Positions 1-9,887 are shown, counted from the stretch's first letter. The stretch: DNA of 64,000 bases from Clostridioides difficile (GCF_001299635.1 NZ_JRHN01000047.1:186001-250000); one strand, 5' to 3'. Notes: generated from the letters alone by a model not told the origin. A program made the numbers and translations.

Positions 1-104
1 ATAAATAAATCCTTAAGCAAATATTACATTTTAACTGTTAACATTACACTTTCGTAACATAGGCAAAAAGGCTATTAAAGTATTTAGTCTATAACTTTAT
101 ATTA

Positions 105-461
105 TCAATTTATATTTGAGATATGTTTTTTAGCACTCTCAAAATTGTTCACTACTCTAAAATTATTTGATTTATTTAGCTCTAGCATTAATTCTGAAAA
201 TCTCTTATTTATCCTGCTTTCATCATCAATAATTGCAACAACTTGTATCCTATAAGTCATAAATTTTTGTAATGCAATACCTGCTAATCCAGTTTTTAGA
301 TTTAAAAAATCATCTGAAAGTGAATTATTACTAAGCATAAGATAATTTATACCATGCTCCATACATATAGATATAATATCCATTATTTCTCCTTCAGAAT
401 TAAACTTACTCTCTAAAAAAATATATTTTCTGTCATTTTGTTCTTTTATATTATAATTCAT
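105..461 (-). CDS. DUF4180 domain protein
   Basis: This 118-residue cytoplasmic protein resembles the DUF4180 family, whose function is not established. The recognisable stretch is the central LSDDFLNLKTGLAG block (about residues 48-61) followed by a conserved QKFMTYRIQVVAIIDDE segment and a C-terminal FRVVNNFESAKKHI tail. The length matches a stand-alone DUF4180 domain. The start is an ATG preceded by GAGGA. It lies 20 bp downstream of an excisionase-type HTH gene on the same strand, so the two are probably co-transcribed from the promoter near 974-1002. No signal peptide or membrane segment is visible. I cannot assign a substrate or partner. The family call rests on recall of the motif pattern. 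Confidence 0.75.
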   Translation of the reverse strand: MNYNIKEQNDRKYIFLESKFNSEGEIMDIISICMEHGINYLMLSNNSLSDDFLNLKTGLAGIALQKFMTYRIQVVAIIDDESRINKRFSELMLELNKSNNFRVVNNFESAKKHISNIN

Positions 462-481
462 TTTTATTCCTCATTTCTGTT

Positions 482-940
482 TTAAATGTTTTCTATTAAT
501 ATGGATATAGAACCTAACATATCCTCAATAAACTTTATATCTCCCCATAACATAACTCTAAGCCTATTTTCATTTTCATTATATTTCAAGTTAATAGTGG
601 AGCCACTTGACATTGAGGTCGGATTATTTACAAGTGCCAAAAGTAAGTTTGATAAACGTGAGTATTCATTATTCGAGATACTATTTATATCAACTACTGT
701 AGATACATTAACCTTTGGAATACATCCTAGTTCCTTATATGAATTCAATTTAAATTCTAAACCATTATTCTCATCACTCTTTACATCCATAAACCTATCT
801 AAATCTTCTTTTGATATCCTCCATTGTTTGCCAACTTTATTAGCTTTTAATTTTTCATCTTTTATAAATTTTCTTATTGTCTTATGATGCATTTCTAAAA
901 TCTCTGCAACTTGGTCTATTGTATAAAACTTTTCGTCCAT
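482..940 (-). CDS. Excisionase/MerR-type HTH DNA-binding protein
   Basis: The first 55 residues form a helix-turn-helix of the excisionase (HTH_17) family: FYTIDQVAEILEMHHKTIRKFIKDEKL then a KVGKQWRISKEDLDRFM wing. The remaining hundred residues are not a domain I recognise; they look like a small alpha/beta region that could bind a ligand or partner. There is no integrase or phage gene nearby, so this is more likely a local transcription factor than a recombination directionality factor. It heads a two-gene unit with the DUF4180 gene. The start is an ATG with an AAAGG site upstream. A TTGACT-17-TAATAT promoter precedes it. Confidence 0.8.
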   Translation of the reverse strand: MDEKFYTIDQVAEILEMHHKTIRKFIKDEKLKANKVGKQWRISKEDLDRFMDVKSDENNGLEFKLNSYKELGCIPKVNVSTVVDINSISNNEYSRLSNLLLALVNNPTSMSSGSTINLKYNENENRLRVMLWGDIKFIEDMLGSISILIENI

Positions 941-973
941 AATTACACTTACCTTTCATTTGATAATAACAAT

Positions 974-1002
974 ATATTAATTTAGAAATATCAAAAAGTC
1001 AA
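974..1002 (-). promoter_or_regulatory. Putative sigma-A promoter of the HTH-DUF4180 unit
   Basis: On the minus strand TTGACT (997-1002) is followed after exactly 17 bases by TAATAT (974-979). It lies 34 bases upstream of the HTH start codon. This is a pattern match only. Confidence 0.5.
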
Positions 1003-1163
1003 ATTTATTTTGTATTTTATTGCTATCTATTAGACTTTAATACAATTTAATTCCATCTTATTTCATTCTAACATTTTCTAGTAACTTATTATAATATCTT
1101 TACTAAACTTATAAATTAAATTGCTTAATCATGTCCAACTATAATGAAAAATCTCTTAAGTAA

Positions 1164-1206
1164 AAAAGCAATTTGAAAAAATTTAAAATCTTTTCAAATT
1201 GCTTTT
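1164..1206 (-). terminator. Terminator downstream of the S41 protease gene
   Basis: A perfect 16-bp stem (1164-1179 with 1191-1206) built on AAAAGCAATTTG is followed on the minus strand by a run of T. It sits about 65 bp after the S41 stop codon. Apart from this hairpin and the promoter at 974-1002, the 941-1271 gap shows nothing coding. Confidence 0.8.
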
Positions 1207-1271
1207 CACAGTGTATTTTTACATTTTTATATTTCAATATTTCAACTAACAAGATAACTTTTAAAAGCTTT

Positions 1272-2471
1272 CTAATTCTTAATATTTTCAAGCTCTAGTA
1301 CCTTTTTTATACAATTATCATCTTCAAAATTCTTAGTTCTATCACAATCTCTCACTTTAAAGTCTGGAATAGTTTTAAATTCTTCATCACATACTCCATT
1401 CTTATTTAAATACATACAACTCGCCATTCTAACTATCAGACCACTATTTTTTAAGTTAAACAATACAGGGTCTATACATCCACCATCTCCTCCAGTAGTT
1501 TCACCTACTAAAGTAGCAAATTTAGTTTCCTTACAAAACATAGCAAATGCCTCTGATGATGAATATATTTTTTTATCTACAAGCAAATATATATTGCCTT
1601 TAAACTTTAAGTCACTTTTCGATTTTATGGTATAGGAAGTATTTTCAAAACCACTAAAATCTTTCATAATCTCTTCTGGTGCATTTTTCTTTATGTTTGT
1701 TGGTAAGTTTTCTACAGGTTCTAATTTTATATTTCTTACACTTGTATATTTTTTTACTATTTCATTATTATTTCTATAGATTCTATATCCATTTATTTTA
1801 ACATCATTTTTTATAAGTTTAGATACAATTCCTTGCCAATATCTATCACTTCCTCCTGAATTTCCTCTTATATCGATAATTAAAGCTTTATGTTTTTCTA
1901 GAGTATTAATATATGCTTCAATTGCTTTTAAATCATTGTCTATAGGTCCATGCTTTGATGACATAGATGGTAGATACATGTATCCTACTTTACCTTTGAT
2001 TACATCTTCCAAAATTAATTCTTTTTTCTCAAAAATATCCTTTGGAGCTTTTATTTTAGGATTTATAGAATTGTATCTATCCACAACTTTTTCATCATTA
2101 AGAAAATCGTACCAATCATTATTAGAATATGATTTCTTAAAAAGCTCATATCGTTTTTTATTGTCGATTAGCTCTGTATGTTTATTATTTAATTCAGATA
2201 ATATGGATGACATTTCTTCTATAAATTCTTCATCATTTTCAGTACTCTTTATTCTTTTTATATATTCGTCCTTATTTTCTAACCAATCAGTATTATTAAT
2301 TCTTTTATTTACATTTAAATAAGGATATCCTGTTTTTATAACATTATATACATGTTTAAAATCATCCATCTTTTCTTCTTCAGATAGTTGATTCTTTTGG
2401 GAATAAGTAGAATTACCTAATAAAATTATAAATGTTAAAATAATTACTAAAAACAATATTTTCTTTTTCAT
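1272..2471 (-). CDS. S41-family C-terminal-processing-like serine protease, exported
   Basis: This 399-residue protein is a member of peptidase family S41. It begins with a short basic stretch and a hydrophobic segment (KKKILFLVIILTFIILLGNS) that can act as a signal peptide or membrane anchor. The middle holds KALIIDIRGNSGGSD, the S41 substrate-binding strand and loop, and the later YLLVDKKIYSSSEAFA carries the expected catalytic serine, followed by GETTGGDGG. No PDZ domain is obvious, as in the stand-alone TSP/retinol-binding-like S41 proteins. I placed the start at the ATG at 2471 because the only upstream in-frame start is TTG without a ribosome site. It appears monocistronic, ending at the terminator at 1164-1206. 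The substrate is unknown. Confidence 0.85.
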   Translation of the reverse strand: MKKKILFLVIILTFIILLGNSTYSQKNQLSEEEKMDDFKHVYNVIKTGYPYLNVNKRINNTDWLENKDEYIKRIKSTENDEEFIEEMSSILSELNNKHTELIDNKKRYELFKKSYSNNDWYDFLNDEKVVDRYNSINPKIKAPKDIFEKKELILEDVIKGKVGYMYLPSMSSKHGPIDNDLKAIEAYINTLEKHKALIIDIRGNSGGSDRYWQGIVSKLIKNDVKINGYRIYRNNNEIVKKYTSVRNIKLEPVENLPTNIKKNAPEEIMKDFSGFENTSYTIKSKSDLKFKGNIYLLVDKKIYSSSEAFAMFCKETKFATLVGETTGGDGGCIDPVLFNLKNSGLIVRMASCMYLNKNGVCDEEFKTIPDFKVRDCDRTKNFEDDNCIKKVLELENIKN

Positions 2472-2806
2472 ATAGTTCTCATCAACTTTCAAATTTTATA
2501 TTTTAATATATTAGTACCATCATAAATCTCTAACAATAATATTTAAACTTTATTATAATTCGTATATTAGTTAGGCATCTTTAATATCTTAATATTCTTA
2601 TCGTAAATAGAAATTACTATTCTTATCTTTTTTAATTTATTTTAACTCAAAATAACTTCAAACAAATCAAAATGTAAGGGTCAAATAATTACTACATTTT
2701 ATCATATATCTAAAGTATTTGTAAAAATAGATAAATTATTTTACTATTTTAGGGAACAATTACTATCAAGAAATCAACATAAAACTTCAGAATAGGAGAG
2801 ATATAT
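2472..2806. other. Divergent intergenic region
   Basis: This AT-rich gap separates the S41 gene from the TauE operon. It contains a fair forward promoter, TTGTAA (2719-2724), 17 bases, TACTAT (2742-2747), about 60 bases before the TauE start. I see no coding potential, riboswitch or clear operator. Confidence 0.45.
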
Positions 2807-3580
2807 ATGGTATTTTTTATAGTAGGATTTATAGCCTCTATTATAGGTGCAATTTCTGGTCTTGGTGGCGGAATTATCATAAAACCAGTACTAGATGCAG
2901 TAACTGAACTAGATGCTTCAGTTATAAACTTTTTATCAACATGTGCAGTATTTACTATGTCTTGTTCTGCTGTTACTAAACATATTAAATATAAAACTAA
3001 ATTTGAAAAACCTACGACTGTCCTACTTGGAATAGGTGCAATTTTAGGTGGTTTAATTGGTACTGAGATATTTGAATTTATAGTTGATTTTATTAACAAA
3101 GATAGGTTTATAAAGCTAATTCAAAATGGACTCCTTTTGTCTTTATTAGTAATTATACTGGTGTACATAAATCTACCTAACAAAAAACAATTCCATATAA
3201 AGAATCGTATATTTACAGTTTTACTTGGATATACTCTAGGAATGATTTCATCTTTTTTAGGAATAGGTGGAGGCCCTATAAATATAACTGCTCTGACATT
3301 ATTTTTCTCAATGAATTTAAAGAGTGCATCTGTTAACTCAATAATACTAATACTATTCTCACAAGCTTCAAAGATAATAACTCTATTAATTTCAAAGTCA
3401 ATACCTTCAGGACTTGAAATATCGATGTTACTATATATAATTCCAGCTGCAATCTTAGGTGGAATATTCGGTACAACTATTAATAAAAAAATAAATAAAA
3501 GTAATTTAATCATTGCTTATAATTCAGTCATGTTATTCGTTATAATGACATGTCTGTGGAATATAATAAGATTATTTTAA
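2807..3580 (+). CDS. TauE/SafE-family anion exporter
   Basis: A 257-residue polytopic membrane protein with about eight hydrophobic segments and the two TauE/SafE half-repeats: FIASIIGAISGLGGGIIIKP at the N-terminus and GMISSFLGIGGGPINI near residue 150. Family members export sulfite, sulfate, sulfoacetate or other organosulfur anions. The start is an ATG with AGGAGA eight bases before it. It is the first gene of a forward operon with a DUF1254 protein (14-bp gap) and an alkylsulfatase (30-bp gap). That context suggests export of sulfate or sulfite released by the sulfatase, which is an inference. Confidence 0.87.
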   Translation: MVFFIVGFIASIIGAISGLGGGIIIKPVLDAVTELDASVINFLSTCAVFTMSCSAVTKHIKYKTKFEKPTTVLLGIGAILGGLIGTEIFEFIVDFINKDRFIKLIQNGLLLSLLVIILVYINLPNKKQFHIKNRIFTVLLGYTLGMISSFLGIGGGPINITALTLFFSMNLKSASVNSIILILFSQASKIITLLISKSIPSGLEISMLLYIIPAAILGGIFGTTINKKINKSNLIIAYNSVMLFVIMTCLWNIIRLF

Positions 3581-3594
3581 AGGAGAGACTATAA

Positions 3595-4854
3595 ATGAAC
3601 AAAACTAATTTATTTGAAACAGTTAAAAATGCTTATATCTATGGATATCCAATAGTAGGTATGTATGAATTACTCTATACACAAATTATTAACCCAAAGA
3701 CTAAGACAACAAGTTTTAATGAATTTGCTCATACTGCCACTGTAGCATCACCAAAAACATCATTTATACCAGCACCAAACAATGATACAACATATTCAAG
3801 AGCTTGGCTAGACTTACGTGAACAACCAGCAGTAATAGAAGTTCCAGACACCAATGATAGATACTACTCTATACAGTTATTAGACTTATTTACAGAAACA
3901 ATTACTAATATTGGTAGAAGATTAACTGGGACAAAATCAAATAAATTTACTGTTATTGGACCAGATTGGAATGGTGATTTACCTAAAGATACCAATGTAA
4001 TTAAAAGTGATACACCTTTTGCACTAGCATTTTTAAGGGTTCTTATCAATGATAAAAATGATGTTCAGGAAGTTAAAGATATACAAAACAAGTTTAGAAT
4101 ACATAGACTCTCCGAGATGTCTAACAAGACACATCATGATGACTATGATACCAAAGATTTGCCAATATATAAAAATTCAAATTACCATGAATTTTTTGAA
4201 ACCCTTAATAGCATACTTTTATTAATTCCAACCTTAAAAACTAGAACAGACATATTGTCATCAAAACAGCTAAAAGAAGTTCCTGATGATATATTAAATG
4301 AAGCTTGTAATAGTGCGAAAAAACTTATTAATGAAGGTGGCTTAGCATTTGGAGAATCCCATAACTTCTGGAGAGTTGCTCGAAAAGGTATTGGTAATTA
4401 TGGAGAAGATTATTTACAACGTTCAGTAGTGTGGCATAAAGGTGCTTTAGCTAATCAACCAGAAGAATCTTTATACCCAAGCACTTTCCAAGATAGTACT
4501 GGTCAATTTTTAGATGGAAATTTTGATTATGAGATAAAGTTCAATAAAAATGAACTTCCTCCTGTTAGCCAATTTTGGTCATTAACGATGTATTTGTTTA
4601 AAAATGCGTTCTTAGTAGATAATGAAATTGACCGCTACTCTATTGGAGACCGTACAAAAGGACTATTTTACGATGAAGATGGTTCACTAACCATATATAT
4701 ACAAAATAAATCACCTAAAGATAAAAATAAAATATCAAACTGGCTACCAGCACCTAAAGATAAATTTTACATGACACTAAGATTATATGGCCCAAGTGAA
4801 GATGCCATTTTAGGTAAATGGCTACCTCCAGTTGTTACTAGAGTAAACCAATAA
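3595..4854 (+). CDS. DUF1254/DUF1214 domain protein
   Basis: This 419-residue protein fits the DUF1254-DUF1214 family. The N-terminal half carries the FNEFAHTATVASPKTSFIPAPN and NDTTYSRAWLDLREQPAVIE region typical of DUF1254; the C-terminal part (SQFWSLTMYLF, DRYSIGDRTKGL, WLPAP, RLYGPSE) is DUF1214. No signal peptide is present, whereas many relatives are exported, so this copy looks cytoplasmic. The biochemical role of the family is not established. It has a strong AAAGGAG site and sits in the middle of the TauE-alkylsulfatase operon, which ties it to organosulfate or detergent-like substrates by association only. Confidence 0.87.
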   Translation: MNKTNLFETVKNAYIYGYPIVGMYELLYTQIINPKTKTTSFNEFAHTATVASPKTSFIPAPNNDTTYSRAWLDLREQPAVIEVPDTNDRYYSIQLLDLFTETITNIGRRLTGTKSNKFTVIGPDWNGDLPKDTNVIKSDTPFALAFLRVLINDKNDVQEVKDIQNKFRIHRLSEMSNKTHHDDYDTKDLPIYKNSNYHEFFETLNSILLLIPTLKTRTDILSSKQLKEVPDDILNEACNSAKKLINEGGLAFGESHNFWRVARKGIGNYGEDYLQRSVVWHKGALANQPEESLYPSTFQDSTGQFLDGNFDYEIKFNKNELPPVSQFWSLTMYLFKNAFLVDNEIDRYSIGDRTKGLFYDEDGSLTIYIQNKSPKDKNKISNWLPAPKDKFYMTLRLYGPSEDAILGKWLPPVVTRVNQ

Positions 4855-4884
4855 ATTTGTTAATATTTAAAAGGAGTTATATTC

Positions 4885-6615
4885 ATGAGTAATTTTGCTT
4901 ATACTGAAAAATCAAAATTTGTTAATCCTAGATTAACAGAGCATTCTAAAACAATGGAACAGAAAATTTATAAAACAGGCGAAAATGTATATAGTGCAGT
5001 TGGTTTTGGATTATCTTATCCTGTTATGATTGAAGGAACTGATGGAATTATAATTATTGACCCAGGTGAGACTATTGAAATGATGGAAGAAATCATGAAG
5101 CATTTTCGTAAGATTACTGATAAACCTATTAAAGCTGTGATAATATCTCATAATCATGGGGACCATTGGGGTGGTATGAGTGTTTGTGTGAGTCAAGAAC
5201 AAAGCCAAAGTAAAGAAGTTCTAGTTATTGTTGATGAAACATTTATAAAACACTTCTCACAAGCTAGTGGAGAACTACTAGATATTAGAATGGGAAGAGC
5301 TGTTTGGATGTATGGCTCTATACTTCCTAAAGGAGAACATGGTTATGTTAATTTAGGATGTGGACCAGTTTTATCAAAAGGTTCTAATAAATTTATTGAA
5401 CCAAATACATTTTCATCTGTTGAAGATGGATTACAGATAACTATATCAGGAGTTGATTTAGAACTATTCCACTGTGAAGCTGAGACAGAAGATGCTATGT
5501 GTATATTTTTACCTAATGAGAAGATAATGTTTGTTGGAGATGCTGTCCAAGGTGAAATATTCCCTAATATATATACTGTTAGAGGTACTGTCCGCGATGC
5601 CAAGAAATGGTACACAGGGATTGATAAAATTCGTGAATATCAACCACATTATTTAGTTGGAACTCATATGAGACCCTTACATGGTAAAGATGAATGTAAT
5701 TCCCTTCTAACAGATTATAGAGATGCTATACAATATACTCATGACCAAGCTGTTAGACTTATAAATATGGGGTATACTCCTGATTATGCAATAAATGAGT
5801 TAGGAAAACTTCCTCCTCATCTATTTCAAAGAGAACGTCTAGGTGAATTTTATGGAACATTTAAGCAGGGAATCAAAGCTGTTTATGACCAGTATATAGG
5901 TTGGTTTAATGGTGAGGCAAGTAAATTAAATCCTATTTATCCTAAAGATGCAGCTAAAAAATATGTAAAAATTATGGGTGGTCGTGAAATAATATTAGCT
6001 GAGGCTAAAAAAGCTATCGATGAAGAAGATTATGAATGGGCTACAGAGATATTAAATTATCCTATACGTATAGATAATAATGATATGGAGACTAGAAGAC
6101 TTAAAGCAACTGCTATTCGTATGCTTGGATACCAAACAGAAAATGCTACTTGGCGTAATTGGTATTTGACTAGTGCTATGGCATTAGATGGATGTTTTGA
6201 ACAGATAGTAAATCAAGTTGGAGCTAATGCTGGATTTCCTCCATTTTCAAACTCATTTATAGGTCTAACATCCAAAGCTATGTTTGAATCTTTTAAGGTT
6301 AAATTAAATGGTCCTAAAAGTTCTGATGTTCATATGACACTACTGGCATGTGTGACTGATACTAATGAAACATTTAAGCTAGAGTTACGTAGAGGGATTG
6401 TTGAAATACATAATCAGGATAGTGACATAAAAGCTGATGTTTCAATTAATTCTTCTAAAGAAACTTGGGCAAAATTAATTACAAAAGAACTCTCAATTAT
6501 TCAAGCTATTGAAAATGGTCTAGTTCAATGTGATAACCCTAAAAAAGCTCAAAATTATTTAGACTTATTTGATAAGTTTACTCCATTTGTAAATATGCCA
6601 TTTTGGTTGCAGTAA
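4885..6615 (+). CDS. Metallo-beta-lactamase-fold alkylsulfatase
   Basis: A 576-residue protein of the linear alkylsulfatase (SdsA1/BDS1-like, group III sulfatase) family, which hydrolyses primary or secondary alkyl sulfates with two zinc ions. The metal site SHNHGDHWGG is at residues 88-97 (H89, H91, D93, H94), followed by GDAVQGE and the later GTHMRPLHG. After the catalytic domain come a dimerisation region (about 370-460) and an SCP2-like C-terminal domain (SSDVHMTLLACVTD onward), the usual order. Characterised homologues are exported and over 600 residues; this one has no signal peptide. AAAAGGAG precedes the ATG. It is the last gene of the TauE-DUF1254 operon and ends just before a strong terminator. 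Confidence 0.85.
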   Translation: MSNFAYTEKSKFVNPRLTEHSKTMEQKIYKTGENVYSAVGFGLSYPVMIEGTDGIIIIDPGETIEMMEEIMKHFRKITDKPIKAVIISHNHGDHWGGMSVCVSQEQSQSKEVLVIVDETFIKHFSQASGELLDIRMGRAVWMYGSILPKGEHGYVNLGCGPVLSKGSNKFIEPNTFSSVEDGLQITISGVDLELFHCEAETEDAMCIFLPNEKIMFVGDAVQGEIFPNIYTVRGTVRDAKKWYTGIDKIREYQPHYLVGTHMRPLHGKDECNSLLTDYRDAIQYTHDQAVRLINMGYTPDYAINELGKLPPHLFQRERLGEFYGTFKQGIKAVYDQYIGWFNGEASKLNPIYPKDAAKKYVKIMGGREIILAEAKKAIDEEDYEWATEILNYPIRIDNNDMETRRLKATAIRMLGYQTENATWRNWYLTSAMALDGCFEQIVNQVGANAGFPPFSNSFIGLTSKAMFESFKVKLNGPKSSDVHMTLLACVTDTNETFKLELRRGIVEIHNQDSDIKADVSINSSKETWAKLITKELSIIQAIENGLVQCDNPKKAQNYLDLFDKFTPFVNMPFWLQ

Positions 6616-6620
6616 ATTTT

Positions 6621-6662
6621 AAAATACCTATTTTGAATTTGTTATTTCAAAATAGGTATTTT
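6621..6662. terminator. Bidirectional terminator between alkylsulfatase and xylA
   Basis: A perfect 17-bp inverted repeat (6621-6637 with 6646-6662) is flanked by T-rich sequence on both strands. It separates the convergent alkylsulfatase and xylA genes and should stop transcription from both sides. Confidence 0.9.
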
Positions 6663-6702
6663 ATTATGATTTTAATTTGATTTTGTATTTTATATATTAT
6701 AT

Positions 6703-8040
6703 CTACTTCTTAGATATTGTATCTACTTCATATATATATCTATTAAGTATAGCTTCTAGCATTTCTTGTCTTCCAGACTTATTCTTTATCACTGGCATTT
6801 GTAGTGCATAAGTTTCTAATTCTTTAAATCCAACTTTACCATCTACTATGTCTTTACCTATACCTTCACTAAAGCTTGAATATCTTTCTTTAGTAAAGTT
6901 TTCAAATACCTCATCTTCTAATAATTTATGAGCTACTAATAATCCCTTTGCAAATGTATCCATACCTGCAATATATGCTAGGAATAAGTCTTCCACTTCA
7001 AAAGATGCTCTTCTTACTTTAGAATCGAAATTGAAGCCTCCTGGAGCTATTCCCCCTTGTTTTAACACTTCATACATAGCAAGTGTTGCATCATATATAT
7101 TTGTTGGAAACTGGTCTGTATCCCACCCTAATAATAGGTCTCCTTGATTCGCATCTATACTTCCTAAAACATCATTTATTCTTGCCATATTCAATTCATG
7201 CTGGAAAGTATGTCCTGCAAGTGTAGCATGGTTTGCTTCTATATTCATTTTGAAGTATTTATCTAGATTATACTTTCTCAAAAATCCCAAAACAGTAGCA
7301 GTATCAAAATCATATTGATGTTTAGTTGGCTCTTTTGGTTTAGGTTCTATTAAAAACTGCCCAGTAAATCCTATTTCTTTAGCATAATCTACAGCCATTT
7401 GTAGAAATCTTGCGAAGTTGTCCATTTCAAGCTCTGTATTAGTGTTAAGTAAAGTTTCATAACCCTCTCTTCCACCCCAGAATACAAAGTTTTCTCCTCC
7501 CAAATACTTAGTTATTTCCATGGCTTTCTTAACTTGAGCTGCTGCATAAGCGTAAACATTAGCATTACATGTTGTAGATGCACCATGAACAAATCTTGGG
7601 TTTCCAAACATATTAGCAGTTCCCCATAATAACTTTATACCTGTTTCTTTCATCTTAACTTTTATGTATTCAACTATTTCATCTAATATCTTGTTTGTTT
7701 CTTCTAAATTTTTGCCTTCTGGAGCTATATCTCTGTCATGAAAACAGAAATACTCAATTCCCATTTTAGACATAAATTCAAATCCTGCATCAACTTTAAT
7801 CTTTGCAATTTCAATTGGGTCTGTTATATTATTCCAAGGTCTCTCCACTGTACCTACTCCAAATGGGTCATTACCTTCTCCGCATAAAGTATGCCAGTAA
7901 CTCATTGCAAATCTTAAGTGCTCTTTCATAGTCTTATTTCCTACTACTTGTTCAGGATTGTAGTATCTAAATGCTAACTCATTGTTAGATTGTGCTCCTT
8001 CAAAGTTTATCTGTCCTATTCCTTTAAATATTTCACTCAT
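6703..8040 (-). CDS. xylA: Xylose isomerase
   Basis: XylA interconverts D-xylose and D-xylulose in the cytoplasm using two divalent metal ions. The 445-residue length fits class II isomerases. Signature blocks are visible in order: [14 protein letters not shown] (catalytic His region), [14 protein letters not shown] (metal-binding Glu), [32 protein letters not shown] and [13 protein letters not shown]. The start is the ATG at 8040, eight bases after AGGAGG; the longer frame has no ribosome site. It is downstream of xylB in one operon with a gap of about 90 bp, reading from the XylR-controlled promoter at 9794-9822. Together they carry xylose to xylulose 5-phosphate. Confidence 0.97.
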   Translation of the reverse strand: MSEIFKGIGQINFEGAQSNNELAFRYYNPEQVVGNKTMKEHLRFAMSYWHTLCGEGNDPFGVGTVERPWNNITDPIEIAKIKVDAGFEFMSKMGIEYFCFHDRDIAPEGKNLEETNKILDEIVEYIKVKMKETGIKLLWGTANMFGNPRFVHGASTTCNANVYAYAAAQVKKAMEITKYLGGENFVFWGGREGYETLLNTNTELEMDNFARFLQMAVDYAKEIGFTGQFLIEPKPKEPTKHQYDFDTATVLGFLRKYNLDKYFKMNIEANHATLAGHTFQHELNMARINDVLGSIDANQGDLLLGWDTDQFPTNIYDATLAMYEVLKQGGIAPGGFNFDSKVRRASFEVEDLFLAYIAGMDTFAKGLLVAHKLLEDEVFENFTKERYSSFSEGIGKDIVDGKVGFKELETYALQMPVIKNKSGRQEMLEAILNRYIYEVDTISKK

Positions 8041-8128
8041 TTCATATCCTCCTAATGTTTTACACATATGATGTATGTAATATTTTTCTCAATTTAAACT
8101 ATCTTTTATTTTCATTCTTAAAATATTT

Positions 8129-9673
8129 TTATTCTTCATCTTTAAAATTAACTACTTCATCTAATAATTTAAAATCATCTTTTAAAGATTTATATATCTT
8201 TTTATACAATCTATGATATCTCTTGTATGTATCTACATTTTGATTTATTGGCTCTAATTTAGTTGAAGTTTTTATTATAGTCTCACAAGCTTTCTGGACA
8301 TTTTCGTATATACCAGCTCCTACTAATGCAAGAATTGCAACTCCTAGTGCTGGCCCTTCACTTGAGTTTATAGTATATACATCTTGATTAAACAGGTCTG
8401 CTTGCATCTGTCTCCATACTTTACTTTTTCCACCTCCACCTGAGGCTCTTACTTCATTTACTTCTATATTAAGTTTTTCTATTATATCCATACAATCTTT
8501 TAGACTATATGAAACGCCCTCCATAATTGCCCTTGCCATTTCTCTTTTAGAATGTATTGGAGATAATCCAAAGAATACTCCTCTTGCATAAGGGTCGAGA
8601 TGAGGAGTTCTCTCCCCCATCATGTATGGTAGATAAAGTAATCCATTACATCCTGTTGGTACTTGACTTACTTGACTATTTATAATTTCATATACATCTT
8701 TACCTAAAGAGTTTGACACTTCCAGCTCGCTTTGACAGAAATTATCTTTAAACCATTTTAGTGACAATCCAGCTCCTTGAGTAACTCCCATAACATGCCA
8801 TGTATTTGGTATTGCATGACAAAAAGTATGAACTCTACCTTCCTTATCAATTTTCGGTTCCTTTGTATATGCAAAGACTACACCAGATGTACCAATAGTA
8901 GATGAAACTATTCCATCTTTAACTATTCCATTTCCTATTGCTCCTGCTGCTTGGTCTCCAGCTCCACCTACAACTATTGTTCCTTCTTTAAGTCCTGTTA
9001 AGTTTGCTACTTCCCTAGTCACATATCCTGTAATCTCTTGAGATTCATAAACTTTACCTAAAAGACTTTTATCTATATTTAACTTGTCTAGTACTTCATT
9101 ACTCCAATTTCTTTTTCTTATATCAAGTAACTGCATACCACTCGCATCTGATACTTCTGTAGCATATTCGCCTGTTAATTTGTATCTTATATAATCTTTT
9201 GGAAGAAGTATTTTATTAGTATTTTTATAAATGTCAGGCTCATTATTTCTAACCCACAATATTTTTGATGCTGTAAATCCTGTAAGCGCTGGATTGGCAG
9301 TTATTTCAATCAATCTTTCTTTACCTACCAAATCAGTTATCTCTTCACATTCTTTTACTGTACGTTGGTCACACCATATTATAGAGTTTCTTAGGGTATT
9401 CCCTTCTTTATCTAGCATAACTAAACCATGCATCTGTCCTGATAATCCAATTCCTTTTATACATTCACTGCTTATATCTGAACTTTGAATTACATGTCTT
9501 ATAGATTCAACTACAGCTTCCCACCAATCATTTGCATCCTGTTCTGCCCAACCTGCTTTCTCTTGTATAAGAGGATATTCATATGTACAACTTTCTATAG
9601 TATTTCCTAGTTTATCAAATAAGACTGTCTTAGTACCTGATGTACCAATATCTACACCTAATACATACTCCAA
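8129..9673 (-). CDS. xylB: Xylulokinase
   Basis: XylB phosphorylates D-xylulose with ATP to xylulose 5-phosphate. The protein is a FGGY-family sugar kinase: VLGVDIGTSGTKTVLFD at the N-terminus is the phosphate-1 loop, GLSGQMHGLV and IIWCDQRT follow, VVGGAGDQAAGAIGNG is the central motif, and ASGGGGKSKVWRQMQADLF is the C-terminal adenosine-binding region. I place the start at the TTG at 9673, giving 514 residues, because AAGGAGG ends seven bases before it; the ATG at 9679 would sit only one base from the Shine-Dalgarno. It is the first gene of xylBA and is divergent from xylR. Confidence 0.95.
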   Translation of the reverse strand: MEYVLGVDIGTSGTKTVLFDKLGNTIESCTYEYPLIQEKAGWAEQDANDWWEAVVESIRHVIQSSDISSECIKGIGLSGQMHGLVMLDKEGNTLRNSIIWCDQRTVKECEEITDLVGKERLIEITANPALTGFTASKILWVRNNEPDIYKNTNKILLPKDYIRYKLTGEYATEVSDASGMQLLDIRKRNWSNEVLDKLNIDKSLLGKVYESQEITGYVTREVANLTGLKEGTIVVGGAGDQAAGAIGNGIVKDGIVSSTIGTSGVVFAYTKEPKIDKEGRVHTFCHAIPNTWHVMGVTQGAGLSLKWFKDNFCQSELEVSNSLGKDVYEIINSQVSQVPTGCNGLLYLPYMMGERTPHLDPYARGVFFGLSPIHSKREMARAIMEGVSYSLKDCMDIIEKLNIEVNEVRASGGGGKSKVWRQMQADLFNQDVYTINSSEGPALGVAILALVGAGIYENVQKACETIIKTSTKLEPINQNVDTYKRYHRLYKKIYKSLKDDFKLLDEVVNFKDEE

Positions 9674-9764
9674 CTTCATCCCTCCTTGAGACATCACTTA
9701 ATAATTATCGTTTTCCTAATTCAAATTTTTTATATTTTAGGCATATTTTACTTGCTTTATTTTT

Positions 9765-9783
9765 GTTAGTATATTAAACTAAC
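9765..9783. promoter_or_regulatory. Probable XylR operator in front of xylBA
   Basis: An exact inverted repeat, GTTAGT (9765-9770), seven bases, ACTAAC (9778-9783), lies just downstream of the xylB -10 box. Known Firmicute XylR boxes are TTAGT...ACTAA palindromes. The right half with its flank ATTAAACTAACTTA is repeated in front of the alpha-xylosidase operon at 16237-16250. Confidence 0.75.
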
Positions 9784-9793
9784 TTATGAACTA

Positions 9794-9822
9794 ATAATAA
9801 AATATTTAATTATCTTTGTCAA
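9794..9822 (-). promoter_or_regulatory. Sigma-A promoter of xylBA
   Basis: On the minus strand TTGACA (9817-9822) and TATTAT (9794-9799) are separated by exactly 17 bases. The XylR-type palindrome lies immediately downstream, so bound repressor would block transcription initiation or clearance. Confidence 0.75.
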
Positions 9823-9887
9823 TGCAAAATAGCCTTTTATTTTTGTCTAAAAAGTATTACAATATTATTTTAAGGAGGAATATCAAA

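Noticed and set aside
482-940. Excisionase-type HTH as a sign of a prophage or integrative element
   Set aside because: No integrase, attachment repeats or phage genes are present nearby.
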